The notes: generated by a model not told the origin, from the sequence alone. DNA of 64,000 nucleotides from Vibrio cincinnatiensis (GCF_022113815.1 NZ_SGOM01000001.1:248001-312000), one strand, 5' to 3'. Shown: positions 37,375-47,642, counted from the first letter of the stretch. Numbers and translations: made by a program.

Positions 37375-37776
37375 TCAGTGGTGAGGGTTTATCACTCTTG
37401 GGCGGCCTTCTGCATCGATCGCAACATAATTAAAGGTTGCTTCACAGACTTGAAAGCGATCAAGTACGCCATCTTCTTTAATTGGTTTTACCCACACTTC
37501 AAGATTAATGGACATGGATGTTCGGCCAATCTTTGTACATTCGCCGTAGCAGCATACCACATCACCCACTTTTACGGGTTTTTTAAACGTAATGCTCGAA
37601 ACCGAAACCGTTACAATTCTTCCGCTGGAAATTTCTTTGGCAAGAATGCCACCCGCTAAGTCTAACTGCGACATAATCCAGCCGCCAAAAATATCCCCAT
37701 TAGCATTGGTATCAGCCGGCATGGCGAGCGTTCTGAGTAAAAGTTGTCCTTTCGGGGAGTTTACATCCTGATTCAT
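37375..37776 (-). CDS. yciA: Acyl-CoA thioesterase YciA
   Basis: A 133-residue hotdog-fold acyl-CoA thioesterase of broad substrate range. The conserved catalytic region is LAMPADTNANGDIFGGWIMSQLDLAGGILAKEIS (residues about 19-52), with the active-site Asp in NGDIFGGW, and SISINLEVWV-like strands follow. It matches E. coli YciA closely. The frame continues upstream to an ATG three codons earlier and a TTG before that; the start chosen gives MNQDVNSPKG and has GCGGA at eight bases. It hydrolyses acyl-CoA esters to free acid and CoA, and may limit CoA trapping. Confidence 0.92.
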   Translation of the reverse strand: MNQDVNSPKGQLLLRTLAMPADTNANGDIFGGWIMSQLDLAGGILAKEISSGRIVTVSVSSITFKKPVKVGDVVCCYGECTKIGRTSMSINLEVWVKPIKEDGVLDRFQVCEATFNYVAIDAEGRPRVINPHH

Positions 37777-37796
37777 GTTTGACATCCGCAACAAAC

Positions 37797-37820
37797 AAAA
37801 CAGCGACCAAAAGGGCCGCT
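37797..37820 (-). terminator. Terminator between yciB and yciA
   Basis: On the minus strand CAGCGGCC, loop CTTTT, GGTCGCTG (one G-T pair), then TTTT. It would end yciB transcription before yciA. Confidence 0.7.
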
Positions 37821-37869
37821 GAAAAAGAGTGCTGATTATAACCGGAAAAACATTCCTGACTCAAAATAG

Positions 37870-38418
37870 TTAACAGTGTTTAGAGCTATTTTGTTCTTTT
37901 GGGAGGTGCTTATAGATATAAACGCCAGTCAATAGAGTGTAAGCAAAAGTCGCCGCAAGCAGGCCGAAGACCTTAAAGTTGACCCACACATCCAATGGCA
38001 ATTGGTAGGCGATATAAATATTGAGAGCCGCGCATAAGAGGAAAAATGCGACCCAGGCCCAGGTGATTTTGGTCCAGACAGCTTCTGGTAGAGTCAGTTC
38101 TTTGCCAAGCATGCCTTTTATTGCTGATTTACCAAGCCAATGGGTGATCGCTAACCCTAAAGCAAAGACTAAATAGACGATGGTTACTTTCCATTTAATG
38201 AAATTATCATCGTGCAAGAAGATAGTCATACCGCCAAAAACTGTGACCAACGCAAATGTGATCAGCTGAATTTTTTCAACCTTTTTGAACAGAAAATAGG
38301 TGACGATAATTTGTATTGCTGTTGCTGCAATGAGCGCTCCTGTTGCGACATAAATATCGTAAAGCTTAAACAGGGCGAAAAAAATAATCAGTGGGATGAA
38401 ATCGAGCAGTTGTTTCAT
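37870..38418 (-). CDS. yciB: Inner-membrane intracellular septation protein YciB (IspZ)
   Basis: A 182-residue integral membrane protein with about five hydrophobic segments: [84 protein letters not shown] and [20 protein letters not shown]. The start [23 protein letters not shown] is the YciB signature. YciB interacts with cell-elongation and division proteins and helps keep envelope integrity. It lies at the left border of the mhp catabolic module, where trpA would be expected in the common gamma-proteobacterial order. Confidence 0.93.
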   Translation of the reverse strand: MKQLLDFIPLIIFFALFKLYDIYVATGALIAATAIQIIVTYFLFKKVEKIQLITFALVTVFGGMTIFLHDDNFIKWKVTIVYLVFALGLAITHWLGKSAIKGMLGKELTLPEAVWTKITWAWVAFFLLCAALNIYIAYQLPLDVWVNFKVFGLLAATFAYTLLTGVYIYKHLPKEQNSSKHC

Positions 38419-38855
38419 TATCGTGTGAGATCCAATTTATACATTATGCACAGTCTAACGAAATAATGAGATGAGCTAAACCGCTAAAGATATTTTGAAA
38501 CAAAATAGCCCAAAAATCCCCTCATGACGAGATTCCAGCCTTCATTATTCATGACACACTCCCCCCCTTTTTCGTTGATCTAGCTCTCAATTTATTCTGA
38601 TTATTATAGCTCGCTCGTAGTGCGATTAGGCTGATTTTTTATCTGAATATCATATAAATCAGATGTGTGCACCTAGTGCGCATCTGGTCGAAATCTTATT
38701 GCTCCTTTGTTGTTGTGGGAATACTGTAATTTAACAAATGGAAAACATATATAACAAAATGAGAAATAAATATTCACATTGTTTGTGTGGGTATTAATTT
38801 CCTTTCACGGAGTAGTCAGTGAGAGGACGTGACAATAACGAATGAATCTGGAGTA
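38419..38855. other. yciB / mhpA divergent control region
   Basis: About 440 noncoding bases. The right part holds the mhp operator and a weak promoter, TTGCTC (38699-38704), 17 bases, TACTGT (38722-38727). The left part should hold the yciB promoter and contains a run of seven C at 38564-38570. I saw no convincing CRP site. Confidence 0.5.
38666..38682 (+). promoter_or_regulatory. MhpR-type operator upstream of mhpA
   Basis: TGTGCAC-CTA-GTGCGCA is a 17-base palindrome with one mismatch and closely resembles the E. coli MhpR operator (GGTGCACCTGGTGCACA, from memory). Its centre lies about 60 bases before the transcription start predicted from the weak promoter nearby, the geometry of an activator site, as in E. 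coli where the site is centred near -58. Confidence 0.65.
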
Positions 38856-40544
38856 ATGAAAGTGACCGTATCGAATGCGAAGACACTGGTTCAAGCCACA
38901 AGTTATGACTCTGATGTGATGATCATTGGGGCCGGTCCAGTCGGTTTGATGATTGCGAATTACCTTGGTGAACAAGGTATCAGCGTTATCGTCGTTGAAA
39001 AGCTACCAAGTTTAATTGATTACCCTCGTGCTATCGGTATTGATGATGAAAGTTTACGAACCTTTCAAGCGGTAGGGTTAGCGGCAGAAGCCAGCTTATA
39101 CACCACACCATTACATGCGATGCGTTTTCTCACCCCTAAAGGTCGCTGTTTTGCCGATATTCAGCCAACGACCATGGAATTTGGGTGGCCGCGTCGTAAT
39201 GCGTTCATTCAACCGATGGCCGATAAAACACTCTATGAAGGGTTGACCCGTTTCTCCAATGTACAAGTTTTATTTTCCCGAGAAGTCATGGAATTTAGCC
39301 AAGATGCGGATAGCGTTTGGGCAAAAGTCACTTCTGGTGAAGGAGAGCAAGAAACCATTACCGCTCGTTATATGGTGGCGTGTGATGGAGGAAATAGTTT
39401 GGTTCGTCGTGCGTTGAATATTTCTTTTGATGGCGAAACCGCTCCGAACCAATGGATCGTAATGGATATAAAAAATGATCCACTTGGGATCCCCAATATT
39501 TACTTATGTTGTGATGCAGAGCGCCCTTATGTTTCTGCTGCATTGCCACAGGGGATTCGCCGTTTTGAATTTATGGTCATGCCCGGAGAGACAGAAGAAG
39601 AACTCAGTAAACCAGAAAATATGGATCGATTACTGCGTAAAGTGTTGCCATCAACAGACAATATCGAGTTTATTCGTCAGCGAGTGTACACCCACAACGC
39701 TCGTTTGGCTGGAAAATTTCGGGAACGGCGCATTTTATTAGCCGGAGATGCCGCGCACATTATGCCCGTTTGGCAAGGCCAGGGGTATAACTCTGGTATG
39801 CGTGATGCCAATAACCTCGCATGGAAACTGGCGTTAGTCGTGAAAGGGTTAGCCGACCCTCAATTACTCGATACTTACCAGCAAGAGCGTCGGGACCATG
39901 CTAAAGCCATGATTGACCTATCGGTTTTGGCGGGAAAAGTGCTGGCTCCACCGAAAAAGTGGCAAGCGACTTTGCGTGATGGTGTGTCGTGGTTACTGAA
40001 CTATCTTCCTCCCGTAAAACGTTATTTTTTAGAGATGCGTTTCAAACCGATGCCGAAATATCACCAAGGTGTGGTTGTTGAACCCGTACCCGCAATAAAA
40101 GCGTCTCCGGTAGGAAAACTATTTATTCAGCCTTCGGTTTGTGTGGGGCAGCAGAGCCTCAAACTGGATGATGTTATCGGGCCAGGGTTTGCCATTATTG
40201 CTTGGGGAACCAACCCGTTATTGGGCATGAGTGACGATGAAATTCATCATTGGCGTCAATTGAGAACTCAGTTCATTCAGGTTGTACCAACGGTTCAGCT
40301 AGCCTCCAATCTAGCGCGCCATGAAGACGTCATTTGTATTGGTGATGAAACGGGGGAATTGAAAGCATGGTTTGGTCGCTATCCCGCGTCCATCGTGGTG
40401 GTAAGGCCGGACCGCTTTGTTGCAGGGGTGGCGATTCCACAAACAATTCAAACGGTTTGTCAGCAGGTAAGGCATAAACTGTTTTCTTCAACGGTAAACC
40501 TAACCGCTACGGCTGCTTGTGCGCCGAATAAAAAGGTGGCGTGA
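38856..40544 (+). CDS. mhpA: 3-(3-hydroxyphenyl)propionate hydroxylase
   Basis: A 562-residue FAD-dependent monooxygenase that hydroxylates 3-(3-hydroxyphenyl)propionate, or 3-hydroxycinnamate, to the 2,3-dihydroxy compound using NADH and oxygen. The FAD-binding [17 protein letters not shown] is near residue 25, DG in [14 protein letters not shown], and [29 protein letters not shown] near 300. It aligns with E. coli MhpA throughout. The start is uncertain: ATG at 38856 fits E. coli length but has GGAG only two bases before it; GTG at 38862 has the same GGAG at eight bases; GTG at 38829 is also in frame. It is the first gene of the mhp operon. Confidence 0.95.
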   Translation: MKVTVSNAKTLVQATSYDSDVMIIGAGPVGLMIANYLGEQGISVIVVEKLPSLIDYPRAIGIDDESLRTFQAVGLAAEASLYTTPLHAMRFLTPKGRCFADIQPTTMEFGWPRRNAFIQPMADKTLYEGLTRFSNVQVLFSREVMEFSQDADSVWAKVTSGEGEQETITARYMVACDGGNSLVRRALNISFDGETAPNQWIVMDIKNDPLGIPNIYLCCDAERPYVSAALPQGIRRFEFMVMPGETEEELSKPENMDRLLRKVLPSTDNIEFIRQRVYTHNARLAGKFRERRILLAGDAAHIMPVWQGQGYNSGMRDANNLAWKLALVVKGLADPQLLDTYQQERRDHAKAMIDLSVLAGKVLAPPKKWQATLRDGVSWLLNYLPPVKRYFLEMRFKPMPKYHQGVVVEPVPAIKASPVGKLFIQPSVCVGQQSLKLDDVIGPGFAIIAWGTNPLLGMSDDEIHHWRQLRTQFIQVVPTVQLASNLARHEDVICIGDETGELKAWFGRYPASIVVVRPDRFVAGVAIPQTIQTVCQQVRHKLFSSTVNLTATAACAPNKKVA

Positions 40545-40545
40545 T

Positions 40546-41514
40546 ATGAGTCAGGTGTATTTACATTGCTTATCTCACACCCCATTGGTGGGGCATGTGG
40601 ATCCTGAGTTACCCATATTGAATGAAGTCAATACGGTTATTAGAGAAGCGAAAGCACGAATCGAACAGTTTGATCCTGAATTAGTTATTCTCTTTTCTCC
40701 TGATCACTATAACGGTTTTTTCTATGACATTATGCCGTCCTTTTGTATCGGAATGGCGGCACATGCGATAGGCGATTTTGGCACGGCAGCTGGACCACTG
40801 AATGTGCCAGAGGCGTTGGCGGAAGAGTGTGCTCATTATGTGTTAACCAAAGGGATTGACGCGGCCGTTTCTTATAACATGCAAGTTGATCATGGTTTTG
40901 CACAGCCGTTGGAGTCTTTGTTAGACGGTTTGGATCGTGTCCCTGTGATTCCTGTTTTCATTAATGGTGTTGCGACCCCTTTACCTAGCTTTCAGCGAGC
41001 TCGCTTATTAGGCGAGGCTATTGGTGAATTTGCTCAACATCTCAATAAGCGCGTTTTAATTTTGGCTTCGGGTGGCTTGTCTCATCAACCGCCTGTACCA
41101 GAATTGGCCACCGCTAATGCACATTTGGCCGATAGATTAAAAGGAAGTGGGCGGGATTTACCTGACGACGAACGTGAAGCCCGAACACAGCGCGTTGTGA
41201 GTGCGGCCATTGCTTTTACTCAAGATCAAAACACGTTACATCCTCTGAATCCGGAATGGGATAAAGCATTTATGGAGGATTTAGCCGCCGGGAACATCAG
41301 CAAACTGGATGCAGTAAACAATCAAGATCTTTCAGATATTGCGGGCAAGTCCACGCATGAAGTGAAAACTTGGGTAGCTGCTTTTGCTGCACTTTCTTCC
41401 TTTGGACCTTATCAGACGGAAGGGGGCTACTACCGCCCCATCCCTGAGTGGATTGCCGGATTTGGTTCGATCAGTGCATCCCCCGACCACACATCTCAAT
41501 CATTCGCTTTATAA
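40546..41514 (+). CDS. mhpB: 2,3-dihydroxyphenylpropionate 1,2-dioxygenase
   Basis: A 322-residue non-haem Fe(II) extradiol dioxygenase (LigB class) that cleaves the ring of 2,3-dihydroxyphenylpropionate at the meta position. The conserved iron-site segments are [13 protein letters not shown] at the start, [31 protein letters not shown] and [14 protein letters not shown]. The start is the ATG one base after the mhpA stop, with AAGGTGG upstream, so the two genes are tightly coupled. Family match to E. coli MhpB is along the whole length. Confidence 0.96.
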   Translation: MSQVYLHCLSHTPLVGHVDPELPILNEVNTVIREAKARIEQFDPELVILFSPDHYNGFFYDIMPSFCIGMAAHAIGDFGTAAGPLNVPEALAEECAHYVLTKGIDAAVSYNMQVDHGFAQPLESLLDGLDRVPVIPVFINGVATPLPSFQRARLLGEAIGEFAQHLNKRVLILASGGLSHQPPVPELATANAHLADRLKGSGRDLPDDEREARTQRVVSAAIAFTQDQNTLHPLNPEWDKAFMEDLAAGNISKLDAVNNQDLSDIAGKSTHEVKTWVAAFAALSSFGPYQTEGGYYRPIPEWIAGFGSISASPDHTSQSFAL

Positions 41515-41529
41515 CCAAGGAGTATCGGA

Positions 41530-42393
41530 ATGGCTAACTCTATTTATCGTGAGCAAGAGAGCAGTAAATTTGTACATATTCAAGAAGGTGAATTAGATCT
41601 CAACCTTCATTACAACGATTGTGGTGATGGTGATGAAGTGGTTGTCATGCTTCATGGATCAGGACCAGGTGCAACAGGATGGGCAAATTTTAGCCGTAAT
41701 ATCGAGCCTTTAGTCGAAGCGGGTTACCGCGTGATTTTACTCGATTGTCCTGGGTGGGGGAAAAGTGATGCCATCATTTCTACTGAATCACGTTCAGACC
41801 TCAATGCTGTGGCATTAAAAGGGGTATTGGATGCGTTGGATATTGAGCGTGTTCACTTACTGGGAAATTCTATGGGAGGACACAGCTCGGTAGCGTTCAC
41901 TCTGCGTTATCCGGAGCGGGTTGGGAAATTAGTATTAATGGGCGGTGGAACGGGAGGCGGGAGCTTATTTACCCCAATGCCTGCAGAAGGCATCAAGCGT
42001 TTAAATCAGCTTTATCGTCAGCCGACGATTGAAAACCTCAAAGCAATGATGGACATCTTTGTTTTTGATACCAGCGATCTTACTGAAGAGCTGTTCCAAA
42101 CTCGTCTAAACAATATGCTCGCCCGTCAGGATCATCTGGATAACTTTGTGAAAAGTATCGAAGCTAACCCTAAACAATTTCCTGATTTTTCGTCCCGTTT
42201 AGCGGAAATCAAAGCAGACACATTAATTGTTTGGGGGCGTCAAGATCGTTTCGTCCCGTTTGATACCAGTTTGCGCTTAATGGCCGGTATTCCTAACGCT
42301 CAACTGCATGTATTTAACCAATGTGGTCACTGGGCACAATGGGAACATGCTGACACTTTCAACCGCTTGGTTATCGATTTTCTTACGCACTAA
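41530..42393 (+). CDS. mhpC: 2-hydroxy-6-oxonona-2,4-dienedioate hydrolase
   Basis: A 287-residue alpha/beta-hydrolase that splits the meta-ring-fission product into succinate (or fumarate) and 2-hydroxypenta-2,4-dienoate. The catalytic triad is visible: Ser in [11 protein letters not shown], Asp in [10 protein letters not shown] and His in [10 protein letters not shown]. The oxyanion motif [10 protein letters not shown] lies near residue 42. An AAGGAGT ribosome-binding site precedes the ATG. Third gene of the operon. Confidence 0.96.
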   Translation: MANSIYREQESSKFVHIQEGELDLNLHYNDCGDGDEVVVMLHGSGPGATGWANFSRNIEPLVEAGYRVILLDCPGWGKSDAIISTESRSDLNAVALKGVLDALDIERVHLLGNSMGGHSSVAFTLRYPERVGKLVLMGGGTGGGSLFTPMPAEGIKRLNQLYRQPTIENLKAMMDIFVFDTSDLTEELFQTRLNNMLARQDHLDNFVKSIEANPKQFPDFSSRLAEIKADTLIVWGRQDRFVPFDTSLRLMAGIPNAQLHVFNQCGHWAQWEHADTFNRLVIDFLTH

Positions 42394-42403
42394 GGAGTAG
42401 AGC

Positions 42404-43201
42404 ATGTCTGACATTATTGAACAACTGGCTAAGCAGCTACGGGAAGCGGAACAGAATGGACAATCGATAGCTCCATTGCGCGACAGGATTGACGCGAAAC
42501 ATCCCGAGCTCGCTTATGCGATTCAACGCCTCAATGTTGCGGTTGGCGTCGCGAATGGACGCCGGATCGTAGGGCGAAAAATTGGGTTAACGAATCCCAA
42601 AGTTCAAGCTCAGCTCGGTGTTGATCAACCGGATTTCGGGACACTTTTTGCCGATATGTGTTATGGCGATAACGAAGTTGTCCCTTATCAGCGAGTACTG
42701 CAACCCAAAATTGAGGCAGAAATCGCCCTTATTCTGAATAAAGATTTACCCGCAATAGATACCACCATTGTCGAGGTGATGAACGCCATCGGCTGGGTGG
42801 CTCCAGCTTTAGAAATCGTAGGTAGCCGTATTTCTGATTGGAATATCTCGTTTGTGGATACCGTTGCAGATAATGCATCCAGTGGTCTTTTTGTTTTGGG
42901 TGGGCCGGCCCGCAAAGCCGAAGGTATTGATTTTCGTGGCGCTCATATGCAGATGACGCGTAATAACGAATTGGTGTCATCGGGAGATGGTGCAGAGTGT
43001 TTAGGTCATCCTCTCAATGCTGCAGTGTGGTTGGCTCGAACCATGAGTCAATTGGGTGAGCCTCTACGTGCTGGTGACATTGTTTTAACCGGAGCTCTTG
43101 GCCCGATGGTGGCAGTTCAAGCGGGAGACCAATTTGAAGCAGAGATCTCTGGTATTGGTCGAGTGGCCATTAGTTTTGATCAGGGTGGGGAGAGAAAGTA
43201 A
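42404..43201 (+). CDS. mhpD: 2-hydroxypenta-2,4-dienoate hydratase
   Basis: A 265-residue hydratase of the fumarylacetoacetate hydrolase fold family that adds water to 2-hydroxypentadienoate to give 4-hydroxy-2-oxovalerate; it needs a divalent metal. The metal-binding region [16 protein letters not shown] and [18 protein letters not shown] are typical, as is the end [25 protein letters not shown]. It follows mhpC by ten bases with AAGGAG upstream, and its stop overlaps the mhpF start by one base (TAATG). Confidence 0.95.
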   Translation: MSDIIEQLAKQLREAEQNGQSIAPLRDRIDAKHPELAYAIQRLNVAVGVANGRRIVGRKIGLTNPKVQAQLGVDQPDFGTLFADMCYGDNEVVPYQRVLQPKIEAEIALILNKDLPAIDTTIVEVMNAIGWVAPALEIVGSRISDWNISFVDTVADNASSGLFVLGGPARKAEGIDFRGAHMQMTRNNELVSSGDGAECLGHPLNAAVWLARTMSQLGEPLRAGDIVLTGALGPMVAVQAGDQFEAEISGIGRVAISFDQGGERK

Positions 43202-44136
43202 TGAAAAAATTGAATGTGGCTATTATTGGCTCGGGCAACATTGGGACCGACCTGATGATCAAAGTACTGCGTAATAGCCAACACTTAGTGATGAGCATAA
43301 TGGTGGGGATCGACCCACAATCGGATGGGCTTGCTCGAGCTCGTCGTTTAGGGGTTGCCACTACTCATGAAGGCGTTGATGGTTTGTTAGCGATGCCCGA
43401 ATTTCAAGAGATTGATATTGTCTTTGATGCGACGTCAGCAAGCGCTCACATCAAGAATGATGCTGTACTGCGTCAGGTCAAGCCTGAGATTAAATTCATA
43501 GACTTAACACCTGCGGCAATAGGCCCTTACTGTGTGCCTGTTGTGAACCTTGAACAAAACTTAGCGAAAAATAATGTCAACATGGTGACTTGTGGTGGTC
43601 AAGCGACGATTCCTATCGTTGCAGCCGTGTCTCAGGTTGCGAATGTGCATTATGCCGAGATTGTGGCATCGATCAGCAGCAAATCTGCAGGGCCGGGAAC
43701 GCGCGCCAATATTGATGAATTTACCGAAACCACGTCTAAAGCCATTGAAACCGTAGGTGGGGCGAAGAAAGGGAAGGCGATCATTGTGTTAAACCCAGCG
43801 GAACCACCACTAATGATGCGCGATACCGTACACGTTTTGTGTGATGCACAAGAAGAAGAGAAGGTGCGTGTATCCATTGAAGAAATGGTCAGTGCAGTAC
43901 AAAGCTACGTTCCCGGCTACCGAATGAAGCAAGCCATACAGTTTGAACGTATCGAAGATGCTTATCCATTGACTATTCCAGGCTATGGACAATTTAGTGG
44001 GTTGAAAGCCTCAGTATTTATTGAGGTTGAAGGGGCGGCGCATTATCTGCCGGCTTATGCTGGCAACCTTGACATTATGACGTGCGCTGCGCTTGCAACG
44101 GCAGAGCGTATTGCCTTGTCAGTATTGAATCAATAA
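43201..44136 (+). CDS. mhpF: Acetaldehyde dehydrogenase (acylating)
   Basis: A 311-residue CoA-acylating dehydrogenase that turns acetaldehyde from the aldolase into acetyl-CoA, with NAD. The nucleotide-binding motif [10 protein letters not shown] is at residues 10-19, and the catalytic Cys is in [39 protein letters not shown] is a family block. It works in a channelling complex with MhpE, whose gene follows 12 bases later. In this operon the order is D-F-E, as in E. coli. Confidence 0.96.
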   Translation: MKKLNVAIIGSGNIGTDLMIKVLRNSQHLVMSIMVGIDPQSDGLARARRLGVATTHEGVDGLLAMPEFQEIDIVFDATSASAHIKNDAVLRQVKPEIKFIDLTPAAIGPYCVPVVNLEQNLAKNNVNMVTCGGQATIPIVAAVSQVANVHYAEIVASISSKSAGPGTRANIDEFTETTSKAIETVGGAKKGKAIIVLNPAEPPLMMRDTVHVLCDAQEEEKVRVSIEEMVSAVQSYVPGYRMKQAIQFERIEDAYPLTIPGYGQFSGLKASVFIEVEGAAHYLPAYAGNLDIMTCAALATAERIALSVLNQ

Positions 44137-44148
44137 GGAATTCCTCTC

Positions 44149-45162
44149 ATGAATGGACAGAAACTGTATATCTCCGATGTAACGTTACGTGATGGTAGCC
44201 ATGCGGTTCGTCATCAATATTCCATCAAACAAGTCAAGGCGATTGCTCAGGCATTGGATAAAGCAAAAGTGGATTCCATCGAAGTGGCTCATGGTGATGG
44301 GTTACAAGGTTCCAGTTTTAATTATGGCTTTGGTGCGCATACCGACGTGGAGTGGATTGCCGCGGTGGCTGAGGAGTTGACTCATGCGAAGGTAGCCACA
44401 TTGTTGCTTCCGGGAATTGGGAGTGTGCATGATCTAGAAAATGCTTATCAGGCTGGGGCGAGAGTGGTTCGGGTCGCAACTCACTGTACTGAAGCTGATG
44501 TTTCTCGGCAGCATATTGAGCATGCTCGCCATCTGGGCATGGACACTGTGGGTTTCTTAATGATGAGTCATATGACTTCACCCAAGCATCTCGCTCAGCA
44601 AGCGAAGCTGATGGAAAGCTATGGCGCCACGTGCATTTATGTTGTTGACTCTGGGGGGGCAATGACCATGCAGGATATCCGTGATCGTTTCCGCGCACTG
44701 AAAGAAGTGCTTAACCCTCAAACAGAAACGGGAATTCATGCTCACCATAATCTCAGCCTTGGCGTTGCTAACAGTATTGTTGCGGTAGAAGAAGGGTGTA
44801 ATCGTATTGATGCCAGTTTGTCTGGAATGGGGGCTGGAGCGGGGAATGCGCCATTAGAGGTCTTTATTGCTGCGGCAGACAAACTTGGCTGGAATCATGG
44901 CACCGATCTTTATGCTTTGATGGATGCGGCGGATGATATTGTTCGCCCTTTACAAGATCGCCCCGTTCGAGTGGATCGAGAAACTCTCGCGCTCGGTTAT
45001 GCCGGTGTCTATTCCAGCTTCTTGCGTCATGCCGAACGTGCCGCGGAACGTTATCACCTCAAAACCGTGGATATTCTGGTGGAGCTGGGTAAGCGAGGCA
45101 TGGTTGGCGGGCAGGAGGACATGATAGTAGATGTCGCACTGGATCTGCTTCAACGTCGTTAA
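44149..45162 (+). CDS. mhpE: 4-hydroxy-2-oxovalerate aldolase
   Basis: A 337-residue class II (metal-dependent) aldolase of the HMGL-like TIM-barrel group; it cleaves 4-hydroxy-2-oxovalerate to pyruvate and acetaldehyde. The N-terminal catalytic barrel begins [19 protein letters not shown], with metal ligands Asp in TLRDG and the H-x-H in [15 protein letters not shown]. The C-terminal communication domain (from about residue 275) binds MhpF. The family [12 protein letters not shown] loop is present. A GGAAT ribosome-binding site precedes the ATG. Confidence 0.96.
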   Translation: MNGQKLYISDVTLRDGSHAVRHQYSIKQVKAIAQALDKAKVDSIEVAHGDGLQGSSFNYGFGAHTDVEWIAAVAEELTHAKVATLLLPGIGSVHDLENAYQAGARVVRVATHCTEADVSRQHIEHARHLGMDTVGFLMMSHMTSPKHLAQQAKLMESYGATCIYVVDSGGAMTMQDIRDRFRALKEVLNPQTETGIHAHHNLSLGVANSIVAVEEGCNRIDASLSGMGAGAGNAPLEVFIAAADKLGWNHGTDLYALMDAADDIVRPLQDRPVRVDRETLALGYAGVYSSFLRHAERAAERYHLKTVDILVELGKRGMVGGQEDMIVDVALDLLQRR

Positions 45163-45193
45163 TCACAAACCAAACCAAATTAAATAATAATAA

Positions 45194-45221
45194 GGTCGGA
45201 CATTTATCGGGATGACCGACC
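45194..45221. other. Intercistronic hairpin mhpE / transporter
   Basis: GGTCGG and CCGACC pair around a 16-base loop in the 80-base gap between mhpE and the transporter gene. No T-run follows, so it is not a terminator; it may set relative mRNA levels or stability. Confidence 0.5.
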
Positions 45222-45242
45222 ACCCTACACGGAGTGAGGAAC

Positions 45243-46607
45243 ATGTCTAATTCAATATGTGAAGCAGAAGTAAAGCAAAAAAAACGGGAAAGTCGTCGAG
45301 CGGTGATCGCTAGTTATTTAGGGTCCACGGTCGAATATTATGACTTTCTCTTGTATGGCAGTGCTGCAAGCCTCGTATTTCCCGCCCTCTTTTTCAGCGA
45401 TCTCGACCCTGGGCTTGGCATCATTTTATCTTTTCTAACCTTAGCCACGGGCTATATTGCTCGTCCGATCGGTGGTTTATTGTTTGGTCACTTTGGTGAC
45501 AAATACGGCCGCAAACAAATCTTATTTATTACATTGATGGTGATGGGGATCGTGTCGATTCTTATCGGCCTATTACCAACCTATCAAACAATAGGCCTCG
45601 CCGCACCAATTGCTCTTCTGGTTTTGCGTATTCTGCAAGGTTTAGCGGTGGGCGGAGAATGGGCTGGCGCAACGTTAATGGCCATGGAACATTCGAGTAA
45701 AAAGGCTAAAGGATTGGGAGCGAGTATTGCTGTTTCCGGAGGGCCTTCCGGCGCAGTGTTAGCCACTCTTGTTTTGGGGGCTTTTTCGTTAATGCCAGAA
45801 GATCAGTTTATGAGCTGGGGGTGGCGAGTGCCATTTTTACTGTCTGCACTTTTGGTGGTGATCGGTTTATATTTGCGACATCGTGTGGCTGAATCTCCAG
45901 ATTTTGAAGCAGAGAAAAAGAAAGAAGAAGCTCAAAGTTTACCAACGGGCGTACCCTTGGTTGAGCTATTTCGTTCGTCTTCAAAAGAAATTGGGTTGGG
46001 TACTTTATCTGGCCTTGCTCCGCTTTTTATTCAGTCTTTACTTGCCACGTTTGCACTCACGTATGCCGTTTCTATTGGTCATTCACGCAGTGATGCTTTA
46101 TTGATGTTAACCATTGCCAATACCTTGCATATTTTTACCATTCCGTTGATGGCTGCGGTTTCAGACCGATTTGGTCGACGCCCAGTAATGTTAACGGGGG
46201 CGGGATTGGGGATGATTTTGATTTGGCCCATGTTTAGTTTGATCAGCCATGAAAATCCTTGGGTAATGCTGCTCGGTTTTATTATTGGCAACCCCATTAT
46301 TCAAGCGGTGATGTATGGGCCTATGGGAGCATTTATTAGCGAGAAGTTCACCACTCGTACTCGCTATACCGGGTTATCATTGACGTATCAGCTCACTTCG
46401 TTGATTGGTGCTGGGTTTACTCCGATCATTGCTCAGGCTCTGCTCCAGAGTGCTGGAGGGGGAACCAATACCCAATATATTGCGACCCTATTTTGTGTTC
46501 TATGCGTAATGACAGCTGTTGGGGTGTATTGGTCGAAAGAAACGGCAGTGGTGAAAGCGGATCCTGTACGCGCTAAAATCACCAACGTGGCACGAAATTC
46601 ACTCTAG
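45243..46607 (+). CDS. MFS transporter, metabolite:H+ symporter (MHS) type, probable aromatic acid uptake
   Basis: A 454-residue inner-membrane protein with twelve expected transmembrane segments. The start RRAVIASYLGSTVEYYDFLLYGSAASLVFP and the loop GHFGDKYGRKQILF are the signatures of the MHS family (like ShiA and ProP), not of the AAHS family to which E. coli MhpT belongs. Later family blocks are RILQGLAVGGEWAGATLMAME and AAVSDRFGRRPVML. From its position behind mhpE it probably imports 3-(3-hydroxyphenyl)propionate or a related acid; that substrate is inference. The ATG at 45243 has GAGGA just upstream; an in-frame start three codons earlier is less likely. Confidence 0.87.
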   Translation: MSNSICEAEVKQKKRESRRAVIASYLGSTVEYYDFLLYGSAASLVFPALFFSDLDPGLGIILSFLTLATGYIARPIGGLLFGHFGDKYGRKQILFITLMVMGIVSILIGLLPTYQTIGLAAPIALLVLRILQGLAVGGEWAGATLMAMEHSSKKAKGLGASIAVSGGPSGAVLATLVLGAFSLMPEDQFMSWGWRVPFLLSALLVVIGLYLRHRVAESPDFEAEKKKEEAQSLPTGVPLVELFRSSSKEIGLGTLSGLAPLFIQSLLATFALTYAVSIGHSRSDALLMLTIANTLHIFTIPLMAAVSDRFGRRPVMLTGAGLGMILIWPMFSLISHENPWVMLLGFIIGNPIIQAVMYGPMGAFISEKFTTRTRYTGLSLTYQLTSLIGAGFTPIIAQALLQSAGGGTNTQYIATLFCVLCVMTAVGVYWSKETAVVKADPVRAKITNVARNSL

Positions 46608-46620
46608 AAATCGCCTATGT

Positions 46621-46652
46621 GCTCAAACTAAACCACAAGGGTTAGTTTGAGC
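46621..46652. terminator. Probable terminator between the transporter gene and mhpR
   Basis: Eleven-base stem GCTCAAACTAA / TTAGTTTGAGC with a ten-base loop, between convergent genes. No long T-run follows, so the strength is uncertain. Confidence 0.6.
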
Positions 46653-46680
46653 ATCTTGAACTATTGCTATTGAGAGATCA

Positions 46681-47499
46681 TTAGCCAATGGGATAGCCGT
46701 AGCGGATGGTATTGTCTGCAACGCTGGCTTCGATTTGTTGGGCAACCTCTTGTAGCGCGGGCAGATATTTTTCTACGGCTTGCTCCATTGCCATCGCTTT
46801 CCCAATATAAATTAAACTTAAGCAACCCAGTACTCGTTCTTCATCATGAATAGGGACCGCGAGAGCAGCAATTTTGGCTTCTTGCTGCCAGTTTTGGTTG
46901 TTTTCGCCATAACCGTTTTGTCGGATTGTTTCCAGTTTATCATGCAGCCGTTGTGGATCTCTGGCCAGTTGGTATTCTGAGCCTTCACGTTGAGAAAGTA
47001 AGGAGAGAATATGCGTTCTTTCATTTTCTGGACAAAAGGCGAGGTAGGTCAGTCCACTGGCGGTTTGCAAGATAGGCAGACGCCTTCCAACCATTGCGCG
47101 GTGAAAGGATAAACGGCTATAACGGTGGGTGGTTTCACGAATGACCATCGCATCAACATCCAGTGTGGTGATATCCGTTGGCCAGACGACCTTTTCCAAT
47201 AGCCCTCCCAGCAAGGGGGCCGAGAAAGCTGAAATCCATTGTTCATCGCGAAAACCTTCACTGAGCTCCCTGACTTTGATGGTCAGCCGAAAGCTGTCAT
47301 CGGATAGGCTATAGCGAACGTAGCCTTCATTTTTTAACGTTTCCAATAGCCGCTTAACGGTTGTTCGGTGTAGTCCGGTGAGTTCAGCCAACTGCCTTAC
47401 CGTTGCACCTCCATCGAGACGATTTAAGACATTGAGTAAGGAAAGTCCACGGGTCAAACCGCGAACGGTTTTATACTCAGTTGATTGATGTTGCGTCAT
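46681..47499 (-). CDS. mhpR: IclR-family activator MhpR
   Basis: A 272-residue IclR-type regulator: N-terminal winged helix-turn-helix (about 12-72; LDGGATVRQLAELTGLHRTTVKRLLETLKNEGYVRYS) and C-terminal effector domain. It matches E. coli MhpR strongly (SDDSFRLTIKVRELSEGFRDEQWISAF, TTHRYSRLSFHRAMVGRRLPIL). MhpR activates mhpA-F when 3-(3-hydroxyphenyl)propionate is bound. In E. coli the gene is divergent from mhpA; here it is at the far end, convergent with the operon, with no operator of its own recognised. The ATG chosen has GGAG five bases upstream; a GTG two codons earlier is also possible. Confidence 0.94.
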   Translation of the reverse strand: MTQHQSTEYKTVRGLTRGLSLLNVLNRLDGGATVRQLAELTGLHRTTVKRLLETLKNEGYVRYSLSDDSFRLTIKVRELSEGFRDEQWISAFSAPLLGGLLEKVVWPTDITTLDVDAMVIRETTHRYSRLSFHRAMVGRRLPILQTASGLTYLAFCPENERTHILSLLSQREGSEYQLARDPQRLHDKLETIRQNGYGENNQNWQQEAKIAALAVPIHDEERVLGCLSLIYIGKAMAMEQAVEKYLPALQEVAQQIEASVADNTIRYGYPIG

Positions 47500-47584
47500 T
47501 GCCACTCCATTTATCTTATTGCTGGCAAAGCATAGCGAATCAGCAATATTTATTCTTGGGTGTAGATAGCATTAATGGCGGCAA

Positions 47585-47618
47585 ACGAAAACGGCCCATC
47601 TTGTGGGCCGTGATTTTT
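47585..47618. terminator. Terminator of the trp operon
   Basis: ACGGCCCA, loop TCTTG, TGGGCCGT, flanked by A- and T-rich runs, just downstream of the trpA stop on the minus strand. Also usable from the mhpR side. Confidence 0.85.
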
Positions 47619-47642
47619 GTGTGAAATATTACGGTTGAGTGG

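Noticed and set aside
38419..38828. Possible insertion boundary or attachment site left of the mhp module
   Set aside because: No tRNA, integrase, target duplication or inverted repeat was found; the run of seven C alone is not evidence.
45194..45221. Terminator between mhpE and the transporter gene
   Set aside because: The stem has no T-run and the transporter would lack an obvious promoter, so I treat it as an intercistronic hairpin.
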